Shown here: in pieces, positions 34,976 through 44,966 of the stretch
Layout of the letters: each line of letters starts with the position of its first letter
How positions within the stretch are numbered: position 1 is the first letter of the stretch
Source of the DNA: Rhizobiaceae bacterium
GTDB lineage: Bacteria; Pseudomonadota; Alphaproteobacteria; Rhizobiales; Rhizobiaceae
Assembly: GCA_017644105.1 (NCBI GenBank)
Contig: JAEPMD010000005.1
Span: 86,242 to 150,241 of the forward strand
Direction of reading: 5' to 3'
Length of the DNA: 64,000 nucleotides
Notes under the pieces: model-generated
Databases searched by the model: none
What the model was told of the DNA's origin: nothing
Seen by the model: the letters and a program-made list of their open reading frames with translations, nothing else
Translations under genes and position numbers: made by a program

Positions 34976-35713
34976 TTATAACCAACCTGTTGCCAATGCG
35001 CTTGCCCATTCTGGCCGGCCATTTTCCAGGGCCAGTTTAGACATTTTCATATGATCATACGCGATCTGCCTGAAAGTCACATCCCAACTAAGTGATGTTT
35101 TTTCAACAATGGCATAACAGGCATTTGGATTTCCTGTTTCCACCTTGTGATATATCGGTTGATCATCATCATAGCCCGGGCACCCTACACTTCCCGGATT
35201 GACCAGCAATTGGCCACTGGAGAGAGAGCAAGTTCGCGGAATATGGGTGTGGCCACACAGTATCAGCGGGCAATCAATGCCCCTAACCTGTTCCTCAATC
35301 TCTTGTTGCGTTCGCGAGACAATCTCAGCCTGATCCGTGACGCGCTCCATCCAATATGTCGTATCACTGGTCGGCGTTCCGTGGCACAGAAAGATTTCAT
35401 CTCTGAAAATAAGCGTTTCAGGCAACGCACGTAGCCAATTAAAATGTGTCGGTGAAAGCTGACCATAAGAACAAGCGTCCGACGGCCCCATATCTTCGTG
35501 CTTTTGTTCAATTAGATAGCGGTCATGATTGCCGCGTATGGTTGGAAAATTATATTTTATCAATATGTTAGCGGTTTTCCCTGCGTCCAGCGGACCGCTA
35601 AAACAATCACCCAAATTAACGACATCCATAACCTGCTGCTTTTCAATATCTTTAAGCACCGCTTCAAGCGCAAGGTAATTGCCATGAATGTCGGCAATGA
35701 CAGCCAGTTTCAT
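34976..35713 (-). CDS. Calcineurin-like metallophosphoesterase (YfcE/MJ0936 type)
   Basis: A 245-residue phosphoesterase with all metal-binding motifs: DIHGNYLALEAVL (D8, H10), NLGDCFSGPLDAG, RGNHDRYL, a LCHGTP block and the C-terminal CGHTHIPR. The family removes phosphate from small phosphodiesters or acts on phosphoproteins. It carries VNPGSVGCPGYDDDQP near the end, typical of the group. First gene of a two-gene leftward unit with the VOC protein. Confidence 0.88.
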   Translation of the reverse strand: MKLAVIADIHGNYLALEAVLKDIEKQQVMDVVNLGDCFSGPLDAGKTANILIKYNFPTIRGNHDRYLIEQKHEDMGPSDACSYGQLSPTHFNWLRALPETLIFRDEIFLCHGTPTSDTTYWMERVTDQAEIVSRTQQEIEEQVRGIDCPLILCGHTHIPRTCSLSSGQLLVNPGSVGCPGYDDDQPIYHKVETGNPNACYAIVEKTSLSWDVTFRQIAYDHMKMSKLALENGRPEWASALATGWL

Positions 35714-35822
35714 CTGTTAAACTCCGGAAATTGTGCCATGCGACTGCATTGCAACTTTATGATTTCTTATTAAGATAGACTGGGTATTGGCGAAATTGCC
35801 AACATAAAATGGAGCGGGCCAT

Positions 35823-36230
35823 ATGTTCAAAACGATCATCATTGCGATTTTATCGAAATGCTTGCTGTTATTGCTGCCGACTTTTGCATTCGCAACTGGT
35901 GGCGTTCATTGCGAAACCAAAGATCAGCATGCATCCATCAGCATTGGCATGGGTCGTGTCCCCATTTATGCGCCGCTCAACGCCTGGGTTAGCCATGGTG
36001 ACACAGTGTGGATGGACGTGCCACGCGAGGATGAAATTGAACTTGGCCTTAGCCAAGGCTTGATCAAAGACAATACGCTTACGGTTGATTTCGTCGATGT
36101 GCAAGCATCCGATATTATCATCTCGCTTTTTGTCGACTATTCAGGCGATGACGAAGGTGAGGATGGCTACAAAGGCACCCTCTCCTTTTTAACTGGTGAA
36201 AGCTATACGGTTTATTGCTTGTTTGAATAA
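35823..36230 (+). CDS. Secreted protein of unknown function
   Basis: A 135-residue protein with an N-terminal signal peptide (MFKTIIIAILSK, hydrophobic core to about 24, likely cleavage near AFATGG). The mature part has two cysteines (GVHCETKD and the last residues YCLFE), which could form a disulfide joining both ends, and is rich in acidic residues and beta-strand pattern. It reads opposite the phosphoesterase and converges on the Rieske gene. No family was recognised. Confidence 0.6.
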   Translation: MFKTIIIAILSKCLLLLLPTFAFATGGVHCETKDQHASISIGMGRVPIYAPLNAWVSHGDTVWMDVPREDEIELGLSQGLIKDNTLTVDFVDVQASDIIISLFVDYSGDDEGEDGYKGTLSFLTGESYTVYCLFE

Positions 36231-36248
36231 GCGTCTAAAATGTCGACG

Positions 36249-37385
36249 CTATTTGCAAACACGCGACGCGATATATTTCGCGAAATCGAAATTTGGACGC
36301 TCTAAATGCGATAGTGGACCGGGTTTGGCGAGACCTGAACAAATGCCTTTATAAACGGCTTCTGTGCATCCCTTATCTTCCATATTCACATCATCCAGCA
36401 ATGCTTTGGTTGTGGCCAACATTGCCTCGCCATCGGGATCATTGGCAAAATCGGGTGACATACCACCACCATAAAGGATTTGAACCTGACCCGGTCCCTT
36501 TGGATGGAGACTTAGATACCAGAAATAGCCAGGTGTGAGCGTGATCATCAAGCTTGGATAAATCGAAATCAGATAAGTCGTGATCCGGCGTTCGTCTTTA
36601 AGCCGAGTATTATTAGGATGGGCAATAGACAGTTTGAATTCTGGATCCTTGAGGATCGTGTGATAATTGAAGCTTGGCGGGCTGGTTGGGCAATCCATTT
36701 TATTCAGATCGACCGACCATCCGATTATGCCTGAATGACATACCGGTAAGTGATAACTTTCCATGAAGTTTTCAGCCAGCACCTTCCAATTCGTGTCCCA
36801 AAGATGAGTTTCTGAAAACGTCTGTTGGTAGCTAGCCATGTCATAATCTTCAATCATGGCGGCAGCTTCTGACAATTCGGACGCAACAGGCTTTGCATCG
36901 GGATTAAGTGAAACCATGATCCAGCCAAGCCATATTTCGCATTTGACCTGTGGTAGTTTCAATTTATCTTTGCAAAAGGCTTCATTGCGATCCATACCCG
37001 GCGCACCACGCATGGAACCATCGAGATTATAAGTCCAAGCGTGGTAAGGGCACACAATAGTTTTGGTGTTGCCAGACCCTTCAAGCAGTGTCGACATGCG
37101 ATGCAAACAGACGTTCGATTGCGCACGAATTTGTCCGTTACCATCGCGCACAACCATAATAGGTTGCCCAGCCAGTTCGAAGGTGATGTAATCGCCTTTT
37201 TTCTGCAGGGTTTCTGCCCTACCCGCGCAAAACCAGTCTTTTTTAAAGATGTGCTCAATTTCGAGATCTAGAAACTCTTGGGAGGTGTAAACGCTTTTGG
37301 GCATTGCTTTTGCCTGATTAAACGGCATACTGACATTCTGGCGCAGCTCTTCAGCGGCTTCGATTCTTGTGTCGACAATTCCCAT
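36249..37385 (-). CDS. Rieske non-heme iron oxygenase, alpha subunit
   Basis: Ring-hydroxylating-type oxygenase of 378 residues. The Rieske 2Fe-2S ligands are C93 and H95 (NVCLHRM) and C112 and H115 (CPYHAW). The mononuclear iron histidines are H212 and H217 in AENFMESYHLPVCH. The C-terminal catalytic domain is full length. Relatives include oxygenases for aromatic acids and for quaternary amines such as glycine betaine; the substrate cannot be read from this sequence. No reductase or ferredoxin gene is adjacent, so electrons come from a distant partner. Confidence 0.85.
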   Translation of the reverse strand: MGIVDTRIEAAEELRQNVSMPFNQAKAMPKSVYTSQEFLDLEIEHIFKKDWFCAGRAETLQKKGDYITFELAGQPIMVVRDGNGQIRAQSNVCLHRMSTLLEGSGNTKTIVCPYHAWTYNLDGSMRGAPGMDRNEAFCKDKLKLPQVKCEIWLGWIMVSLNPDAKPVASELSEAAAMIEDYDMASYQQTFSETHLWDTNWKVLAENFMESYHLPVCHSGIIGWSVDLNKMDCPTSPPSFNYHTILKDPEFKLSIAHPNNTRLKDERRITTYLISIYPSLMITLTPGYFWYLSLHPKGPGQVQILYGGGMSPDFANDPDGEAMLATTKALLDDVNMEDKGCTEAVYKGICSGLAKPGPLSHLERPNFDFAKYIASRVCK

Positions 37386-37550
37386 ATTTTCACCTCCGAA
37401 TCTCTGTTATATATCTGCATAATTTAAGCGGAATAGATCCCCGTCAATTTATGATCTTAATCGAGAAAATATCGTTTGTATAGAAACGAATTTTTCGAAG
37501 GGTTTTACCGTCTGGAATCTGATGATATATACCAAATAAGGATATATAAT

Positions 37551-38090
37551 TTGTCTCAAAATCTCGTCTTAATTACTGGATGCTCTGGTGGTGGGAAATC
37601 AACTTTGATCGATGCACTCAGTGCGAGGGGCCATCTTACGGTCGCCGAACCTGGGCGCCGAATTGTTGCCGAGGAATTGAAAGGTGATGGCAAAGCCTTG
37701 CCTTGGGTAGATCTACACGCTTTTGCCAATAAGGCAGTCGACATGGCGCGTAAGGATCTAAATGAGTTCCGTGCGAGCAATGAGCTGGTTTTCTTTGACC
37801 GCGGGTTGATAGATGCTGCGCTGGCTTTAGATTTTGCAGGTGGCAATCCCTTAAATGTTACCCTTGATAATGAAAAATCCTATGCGCAGAATGTGTTCTT
37901 AGTACCGCCTTGGGCAGAAATTTATGTGAAAGACAATGCGCGGCAACATGATTTTAACACCGCATTAGATGAATATTATCGGATCAAAGATGCCTTGGAA
38001 GATCTTCAATATGATATCTGTTTATTGCCCAAAATCGGTGTTGATCAGCGTGTCGAATTTGTTTTACGAAACCTCGAGCGTAACAAATAG
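37551..38090 (+). CDS. P-loop ATPase, AAA_28-like
   Basis: A 179-residue single-domain nucleotide-binding protein. I chose the TTG at 37551 (MSQNLVLITG) because AAGGA lies eight bases ahead and the first beta strand begins there; an upstream TTG at 37476 would add 25 atypical residues. Walker A is TGCSGGGKST at about residues 10-19 and an acidic FFDRGLIDAALAL stretch fits Walker B. The small size and RRIVAEELKGDGKALPW segment match predicted ATPases of the AAA_28 group, possibly kinase-like. Function unknown. Confidence 0.8.
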   Translation: MSQNLVLITGCSGGGKSTLIDALSARGHLTVAEPGRRIVAEELKGDGKALPWVDLHAFANKAVDMARKDLNEFRASNELVFFDRGLIDAALALDFAGGNPLNVTLDNEKSYAQNVFLVPPWAEIYVKDNARQHDFNTALDEYYRIKDALEDLQYDICLLPKIGVDQRVEFVLRNLERNK

Positions 38091-38172
38091 TCGAAAGTCA
38101 TGTTAAGGTAATTCACAATGTTTCATCGGCAATTATTAATAAGAATATCTGATGATAAACATCAAATAATAG

Positions 38173-40464
<2,292 letters not shown>

Positions 40465-40491
40465 TTATAGCGCGTTTTAATAAATCAAAAG

Positions 40492-40521
40492 ACGGCGTCT
40501 CAGATTGAGGCGCCGTTTTTA
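40492..40521 (+). terminator. Rho-independent terminator of katG
   Basis: A GC-rich hairpin (ACGGCGTCTCA at 40492-40502 against TGAGGCGCCGT ending 40516, one mismatch) followed by TTTTT. It is 28 bases after the katG stop, and its T tract reaches just short of the converging gene at 40526, whose minus-strand transcript would read through it. Confidence 0.88.
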
Positions 40522-40525
40522 TTGG

Positions 40526-40873
40526 TTATAACTGATCCAAATAGGCGCGCACGCAAGTTTGCACATGCCGAAATCGATCCCCGCCGAGATGTTTGCCGCC
40601 ATACCAGCGGGTGACAACGACAATCTGATTTTTGATCTCATCGCGCTCAAGCATGCGTAGGATCACCATCCCTGCTCCGCTTTCACCATCATCATTTTTA
40701 AGTGCACCCTCATCACAAATCACACCCCAAGTGTTGTGGGTGGCTTTGGCGAATTTCTTATTGCGCTTGAGTTCTTTGATAAATGCCTTGGCTTCATTCG
40801 CTGATTGGCAGACCCCACCCGAAACCGCATATTTTGACCCGCGATCGGTCACAACATTATCGATAATCTTCAT
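40526..40873 (-). CDS. IMPACT/YigZ family protein, short form
   Basis: A 115-residue protein equal to the conserved UPF0029 N-terminal domain of YigZ and IMPACT. Signature segments are KATHNTWGVI, NDDGESGAGMVIL and VVVTRWYGGKHLGGDRFRHV. It lacks the C-terminal ferredoxin-like domain of bacterial YigZ (about 200 residues), and its GGKHLGGDRFRHV ending resembles the eukaryotic IMPACT form more than the bacterial LLGAGGLVRAY. In eukaryotes IMPACT modulates translation control through GCN1; the bacterial role is not established. It lies 13 bases after the LacI gene in the same direction. Confidence 0.82.
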   Translation of the reverse strand: MKIIDNVVTDRGSKYAVSGGVCQSANEAKAFIKELKRNKKFAKATHNTWGVICDEGALKNDDGESGAGMVILRMLERDEIKNQIVVVTRWYGGKHLGGDRFRHVQTCVRAYLDQL

Positions 40874-40886
40874 CAGGTTCCGTTAC

Positions 40887-41918
40887 TCAACTTGCAAGGT
40901 TGTTCGGCAGGTTTAAAGGCGTGATGATCTGAATATCAGAATTGAGCTGGTTTTGATACGGCGGAATAAGCTTGTGATATGCCGCAATCTGCGTGAAGGC
41001 GTTTCGCAAATCCTGCGCAACATCATGATGAATAACAGCTGTAATCTTCTCAGCGCGTAAGAGATCGATATTTTCTTCATCCAGATCGTGCGCGATATAG
41101 ATATTGGGCTTGAGCCCAAACTCATCCAAAGTCTTTATGATCGCTTCATTGCCGCCACCCATGCAATAAACAGCATCGAGATACGTAATGCCTTGAAGCG
41201 CGTTTTTAACTTCATCAGAGGTGCTGGACGACAATCCGTCACCACCTCGGGCGATAATCATATCAATGTCAGGTTTTGCCGATGTCAGAGTAGATTGAAA
41301 GCCTGATAAGCGCTCATCTTCACCAGAGAAATTGGAGCGCCGAATGGTCGTCAAGATTGTCGCATCGGGTTTGAAAAGCAGCTTGTCCATCAAATATGCG
41401 GCGACTTTACCCGCCTGATGATTGTCAATACCGACATAGGCAAGCCGCTGGCTATTGGGTTGGTCCGTCACAAAAGCAAGCACAGGGATATTTTGCTCGC
41501 CAAGTTCATCGATCAATTGGCGAACGCTATCTCGCGCCTCAGCCGCAATAATGACCCCTTGTGAGCCACGTTTCTTAATACCGCTCAGCAATTGCAAGAT
41601 TTCCGTTTCTTCAAACTTCGGCTTCATATGATAGCGAGGACGAAAAACGGCAGGGCTTAGTCCCGTGATCACGCTGTTACATGCGCTTTCAACTTCGCGC
41701 GTGAACCTAGTTGGAGCTTCAATGATGAAATCGACAAATAATCTGCGACCTTTGGACGACAGCTGTGCTTCCTGATCTTCCAATTCTTTAAATGCCGCAT
41801 CAACACGCCGGCGGGTTTGTGGGCTCACATGGGCGCGATTATTGATCACCCGATCAATGGTAGCTGTGCTTAAGCCAGCCTGCAGCGCCAGCTCTTTGAT
41901 GGAAAATCGATGTGTCAT
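40887..41918 (-). CDS. LacI-family transcriptional regulator
   Basis: A 343-residue LacI-type protein from ATG 41918 (MTHRFSIKELALQAGLSTATID); an upstream TTG at 41954 would add 12 residues. The helix-turn-helix covers about 5-25 with the hinge helix near 45-55, and the ligand domain is of the sugar-binding periplasmic type (AYVGIDNHQAGKVAAYLMDKLL, SGFQSTL, DAVYCMGGGNEAIIKTLDE). It is divergent from a PhyH-family gene with an inverted repeat between, so it probably controls that gene. Confidence 0.9.
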   Translation of the reverse strand: MTHRFSIKELALQAGLSTATIDRVINNRAHVSPQTRRRVDAAFKELEDQEAQLSSKGRRLFVDFIIEAPTRFTREVESACNSVITGLSPAVFRPRYHMKPKFEETEILQLLSGIKKRGSQGVIIAAEARDSVRQLIDELGEQNIPVLAFVTDQPNSQRLAYVGIDNHQAGKVAAYLMDKLLFKPDATILTTIRRSNFSGEDERLSGFQSTLTSAKPDIDMIIARGGDGLSSSTSDEVKNALQGITYLDAVYCMGGGNEAIIKTLDEFGLKPNIYIAHDLDEENIDLLRAEKITAVIHHDVAQDLRNAFTQIAAYHKLIPPYQNQLNSDIQIITPLNLPNNLAS

Positions 41919-41930
41919 TGATGTGTTTTT

Positions 41931-41945
41931 GATGTATTTTACATC
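41931..41945. promoter_or_regulatory. Operator-like inverted repeat between the LacI and PhyH genes
   Basis: GATGTA-TTT-TACATC, a perfect 6-bp inverted repeat, lies 13 bases upstream of the LacI ATG and 51 bases before the PhyH ATG. A related GATGTGT occurs next to it at 41920-41926. Position and symmetry suit an autoregulatory operator shared by both genes. The half-site does not match the common GAAACG-type LacI consensus, so this is inference. Confidence 0.5.
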
Positions 41946-41996
41946 TTTAGGCAAGCTTTGTTTCTGATAGTCTCAAATAAATCGGAGGAATCAAAC

Positions 41997-43181
41997 ATGG
42001 CAAATTATGCACTGTCCCAAACATCGGGCTACTTTTTATCGAATGATTGTAAGATTGCGGATCTGGAAGCGCTGACGAATTTATCGCTCGACGTCGGCGA
42101 TCTTAATTTCGCAACGGACGTTCAAAAGAACATCCCAATTTACGACATGAACACGTTACGCGATCGTCTTCGTATGCCGTCTGCCCGCCGCGCTCTGATG
42201 GCGGAATGGGCTTATATCTTTTCAGATAGCGCTGGTGTGATTGTACTCAAAAACGCCTATGAAGACACAAGCGCAATTGATGAAGCATCTGAGATCTTCA
42301 AGCAAATCATTGCAGAAGAAAAAGAAAGCAGCGGTGAAGGTGCAGATCACTTTGCAGCAGCCGGAAATAATGATCGGATTTGGAATTCGCTTCAAAAGCT
42401 ATGCGAAAAATCACCCACCGTATTTGCTAAATATTTTGCAAATCCAGCAATTGATGCCGCTTGTGAAGCGTGGCTCGGGCCAAACTATCAAATGACAGCG
42501 CAGGTTAATCTCGTACGCCCTGGCGGTAAAGCACAAACCTGCCACAGAGATTATCACTTAGGTTTCCAAACTGAAGAAATGTGCGCCCGTTATCCCGTAC
42601 AGGTGCATTTGTTATCACCATTGATGACGTTGCAAGGCGGTATTGCCCATTGTGATATGCCAATTGAAAGCGGACCAACTAAGTTGCTGCCATTTTCGCA
42701 AAAATATGCCGCTGGTTACGCTGCATATCGACGTGCAGACTTCCAGCAGCACTTTGAAGACAATTATGTGCAGCTTGATTTAAACAAAGGCGATGCGCTC
42801 TTCTTTAATCCCGCGCTTTATCATGCAGCTGGTGAGAATACGAGCCAGGACATCGAGCGATTGGTCAATCTGATGCAAATCGGCAGCGCAATGGGACGTA
42901 CATTGGAAAATGTTGATCGTATCGGCATGTGCAAATTGCTTTATCCTGCGCTTAAAGAAGTGATCGCCAGCGAGAACTTGTCGCCTTCTGAAATTAATGC
43001 TGCAATCTCCGTCTGCGCGGAAGGCTATCCCTTCCCCACCAATCTAGATACTGATCCGCCTGTGGGTGGTTTGGCGCCAGAAAGCCAAAAAGACATTTTC
43101 TTAAAAGCGCTAAGTGAAAAATGGTCGGATGTTAATTTCATTCGAGCATTGGACGCTCAGGCTGAAAAACAAACTGCCTAA
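41997..43181 (+). CDS. Phytanoyl-CoA dioxygenase (PhyH) family oxygenase
   Basis: Fe(II)/2-oxoglutarate-type oxygenase of 394 residues, start ATG 41997 behind a strong CGGAGGAA site. Iron ligands are H183 and D185 in QTCHRDYHLGFQ and H276 in NPALYHAAGEN, with R288 in DIERLVNLMQIG as the likely 2-oxoglutarate anchor. It is longer than typical PhyH proteins (about 300), with an extra 100-residue N-terminal part. Divergent from a sugar-binding-type LacI regulator, which hints at a catabolic role. Substrate unknown. Confidence 0.85.
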   Translation: MANYALSQTSGYFLSNDCKIADLEALTNLSLDVGDLNFATDVQKNIPIYDMNTLRDRLRMPSARRALMAEWAYIFSDSAGVIVLKNAYEDTSAIDEASEIFKQIIAEEKESSGEGADHFAAAGNNDRIWNSLQKLCEKSPTVFAKYFANPAIDAACEAWLGPNYQMTAQVNLVRPGGKAQTCHRDYHLGFQTEEMCARYPVQVHLLSPLMTLQGGIAHCDMPIESGPTKLLPFSQKYAAGYAAYRRADFQQHFEDNYVQLDLNKGDALFFNPALYHAAGENTSQDIERLVNLMQIGSAMGRTLENVDRIGMCKLLYPALKEVIASENLSPSEINAAISVCAEGYPFPTNLDTDPPVGGLAPESQKDIFLKALSEKWSDVNFIRALDAQAEKQTA

Positions 43182-43190
43182 TAATAGACA

Positions 43191-43221
43191 TTGCGCGCTG
43201 CAAGAAACGGGCTGCGCGCAA
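43191..43221 (+). terminator. Hairpin after the PhyH gene
   Basis: Arms TTGCGCGCTGC (43191-43201) and GCTGCGCGCAA (43211-43221) pair at ten of eleven positions around a nine-base loop, 10 bases after the PhyH stop. No T run follows, so strength as an intrinsic terminator is uncertain. Confidence 0.55.
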
Positions 43222-43277
43222 TATCTTCTTATGACATGATCTTCGGTAAATAAGATCATTCAGAAAGGCGATTTTAA

Positions 43278-43493
43278 ATGGCTGAGATAAGCGACAGATT
43301 TTGGCAAGCCATCTGTGAATCAGATGCAGGTTTTGACAGCATTTTTCTCTATGGTGTCAAAACAACCGGGGTCTATTGCAAGCCGAGTTGTAAGTCTCGA
43401 AACCCTTTACGGAAAAATGCGATAAGCTTTTCCAATACGAATGACGCAGAATCAGCTGGATTTCGCGCCTGTTTAAGGTGCAAACCAGCATAA
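43278..43493 (+). CDS. Stand-alone Ada N-terminal zinc-binding domain
   Basis: A 71-residue protein covering only the methyl-phosphotriester-repair domain of Ada. The four zinc cysteines are present: GVYCKPSCKSRNP (C38 and C42) and ACLRCKPA (C66 and C69). C38, the residue that takes the methyl group in E. coli Ada, is conserved. There is no AraC-type helix-turn-helix or O6-methylguanine methyltransferase part, and the frame ends two residues after the last cysteine pair. It has a good ribosome site (AGAAAGGCG). Either a real mini-Ada or a remnant of a larger gene; no continuation is seen in the next 170 bases. Confidence 0.8.
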   Translation: MAEISDRFWQAICESDAGFDSIFLYGVKTTGVYCKPSCKSRNPLRKNAISFSNTNDAESAGFRACLRCKPA

Positions 43494-43664
43494 ATTGATA
43501 GAAAAATACTCAAAAATTTCTTCAAAAAGCCCTTATACAAAAAGGCTTGAATATTTTCCTTTTAGAATATTGACCATATAGTCAAAAAATGCGTAGTCTA
43601 TAAAAATAGCAAGTGTTTGATTTGCCTATTTCGAAGTCATTGTGATGTTTAAGGGGATTATTTC

Positions 43665-44915
43665 ATGACAGCACCCGGCGAAAACCTGAAGATTAATGGC
43701 GATCGCTTGTGGGATAGCCTCATGGATATGGCCAAGATCGGCCCCGGTATTGCCGGTGGTAACAATCGCCAAACATTGACCGATGAAGATGCTGAAGGCC
43801 GAGCACTTTTCCAATCCTGGTGCGAAGCAGCTGGCATGACCATGGGCGTTGATACTATGGGCAATATGTTTGCAACGCGCGAGGGCACCGATCCAGATGC
43901 CCTGCCCGTCTATGTGGGGTCTCACCTAGACACCCAACCTACTGGCGGTAAATATGACGGTGTACTCGGTGTTCTTGCCGGTCTTGAAGTCATTCGCACG
44001 ATGAACGATTTGGATCTGAAAACCAAACATCCGATCGTTGTAACCAACTGGACCAATGAAGAAGGCACACGCTTTGCGCCTGCCATGCTGGCGTCTGGCG
44101 TTTTTGCCAATATGCATACCCAAGACTGGGCCTATGATCGCGAAGATGCAGAAGGCAAAAAGTTTGGCGATGAACTTAAGCGTATTGGCTGGGTCGGCGA
44201 TGAAGAAGTTGGCGCACGTAAAATGCATGCTTTCTTTGAGCTACATATCGAGCAAGGTCCTATATTAGAAGCCGAAGATAAAGATATTGGCGTGGTCACC
44301 CATGGTCAGGGTCTATCTTGGACGCAAGTGACGATCACTGGTAAAGAAAGCCATACGGGTTCAACACCCATGCCAATGCGCAAAAATGCAGGTCTTGCTA
44401 TGTCAAAAGTCCTGCAATTGGTCGATGAGATTGCTTGGAGCCATAAGCCAGATGCGGTTGGCGCGGCAGGCCATATTGACGTATTCCCAAATTCCAGAAA
44501 TGTTATTCCGGGCAAAGTCGTTTTCACAGTTGATTTCCGCTCTCCGAATTTAGCTGTGATCGAAGACATGGAAAGCCGTCTCAAGGCAGGTGCCAAAGAA
44601 ATCTGTGATGAGATGGGCATGCAGGTCGAATTTGAAAAAGTTGGCGGTTTTGACCCGGTTGAATTTGATGAAGCTTGTGTAACTGCAGTGCGCAATGCGG
44701 CAGAACGTTTAGGCTACAGCCATAGAAACCTCATTTCTGGCGCTGGCCATGATGCATGCTGGATTAATCGTGTTGCACCAACTGCCATGGTCATGTGTCC
44801 ATGTGTGGATGGCTTATCACACAATGAAGCTGAAGAAATTTCAAAAGAATGGGCAACGGCTGGCGCAGATGTTCTCATGCATGCTGTTATTGAGACTGCG
44901 GAGATCGTAGGATAA
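43665..44915 (+). CDS. Zn-dependent N-carbamoyl amidohydrolase (beta-ureidopropionase/hydantoinase family)
   Basis: M20-family amidase of 416 residues that removes the carbamoyl group from N-carbamoyl amino acids, releasing CO2 and ammonia. Metal-site residues appear in VGSHLDTQPTGGKYDGVLGVLAG, NEEGTRFAPAMLASGVF and FELHIEQGPILE. The lid domain holds GKESHTGSTPMPMRKNA, and SGAGHDACWINRVAPTAM is the C-terminal metal block. It is followed by dihydropyrimidinase and an ABC importer, making pyrimidine ring (PydC) or hydantoin degradation the likely role. Confidence 0.88.
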   Translation: MTAPGENLKINGDRLWDSLMDMAKIGPGIAGGNNRQTLTDEDAEGRALFQSWCEAAGMTMGVDTMGNMFATREGTDPDALPVYVGSHLDTQPTGGKYDGVLGVLAGLEVIRTMNDLDLKTKHPIVVTNWTNEEGTRFAPAMLASGVFANMHTQDWAYDREDAEGKKFGDELKRIGWVGDEEVGARKMHAFFELHIEQGPILEAEDKDIGVVTHGQGLSWTQVTITGKESHTGSTPMPMRKNAGLAMSKVLQLVDEIAWSHKPDAVGAAGHIDVFPNSRNVIPGKVVFTVDFRSPNLAVIEDMESRLKAGAKEICDEMGMQVEFEKVGGFDPVEFDEACVTAVRNAAERLGYSHRNLISGAGHDACWINRVAPTAMVMCPCVDGLSHNEAEEISKEWATAGADVLMHAVIETAEIVG

Positions 44916-44966
44916 TGCAAATCTGACAGACAAAAAACGTCGGGCAAACATAATAAGGGAAAGTTC

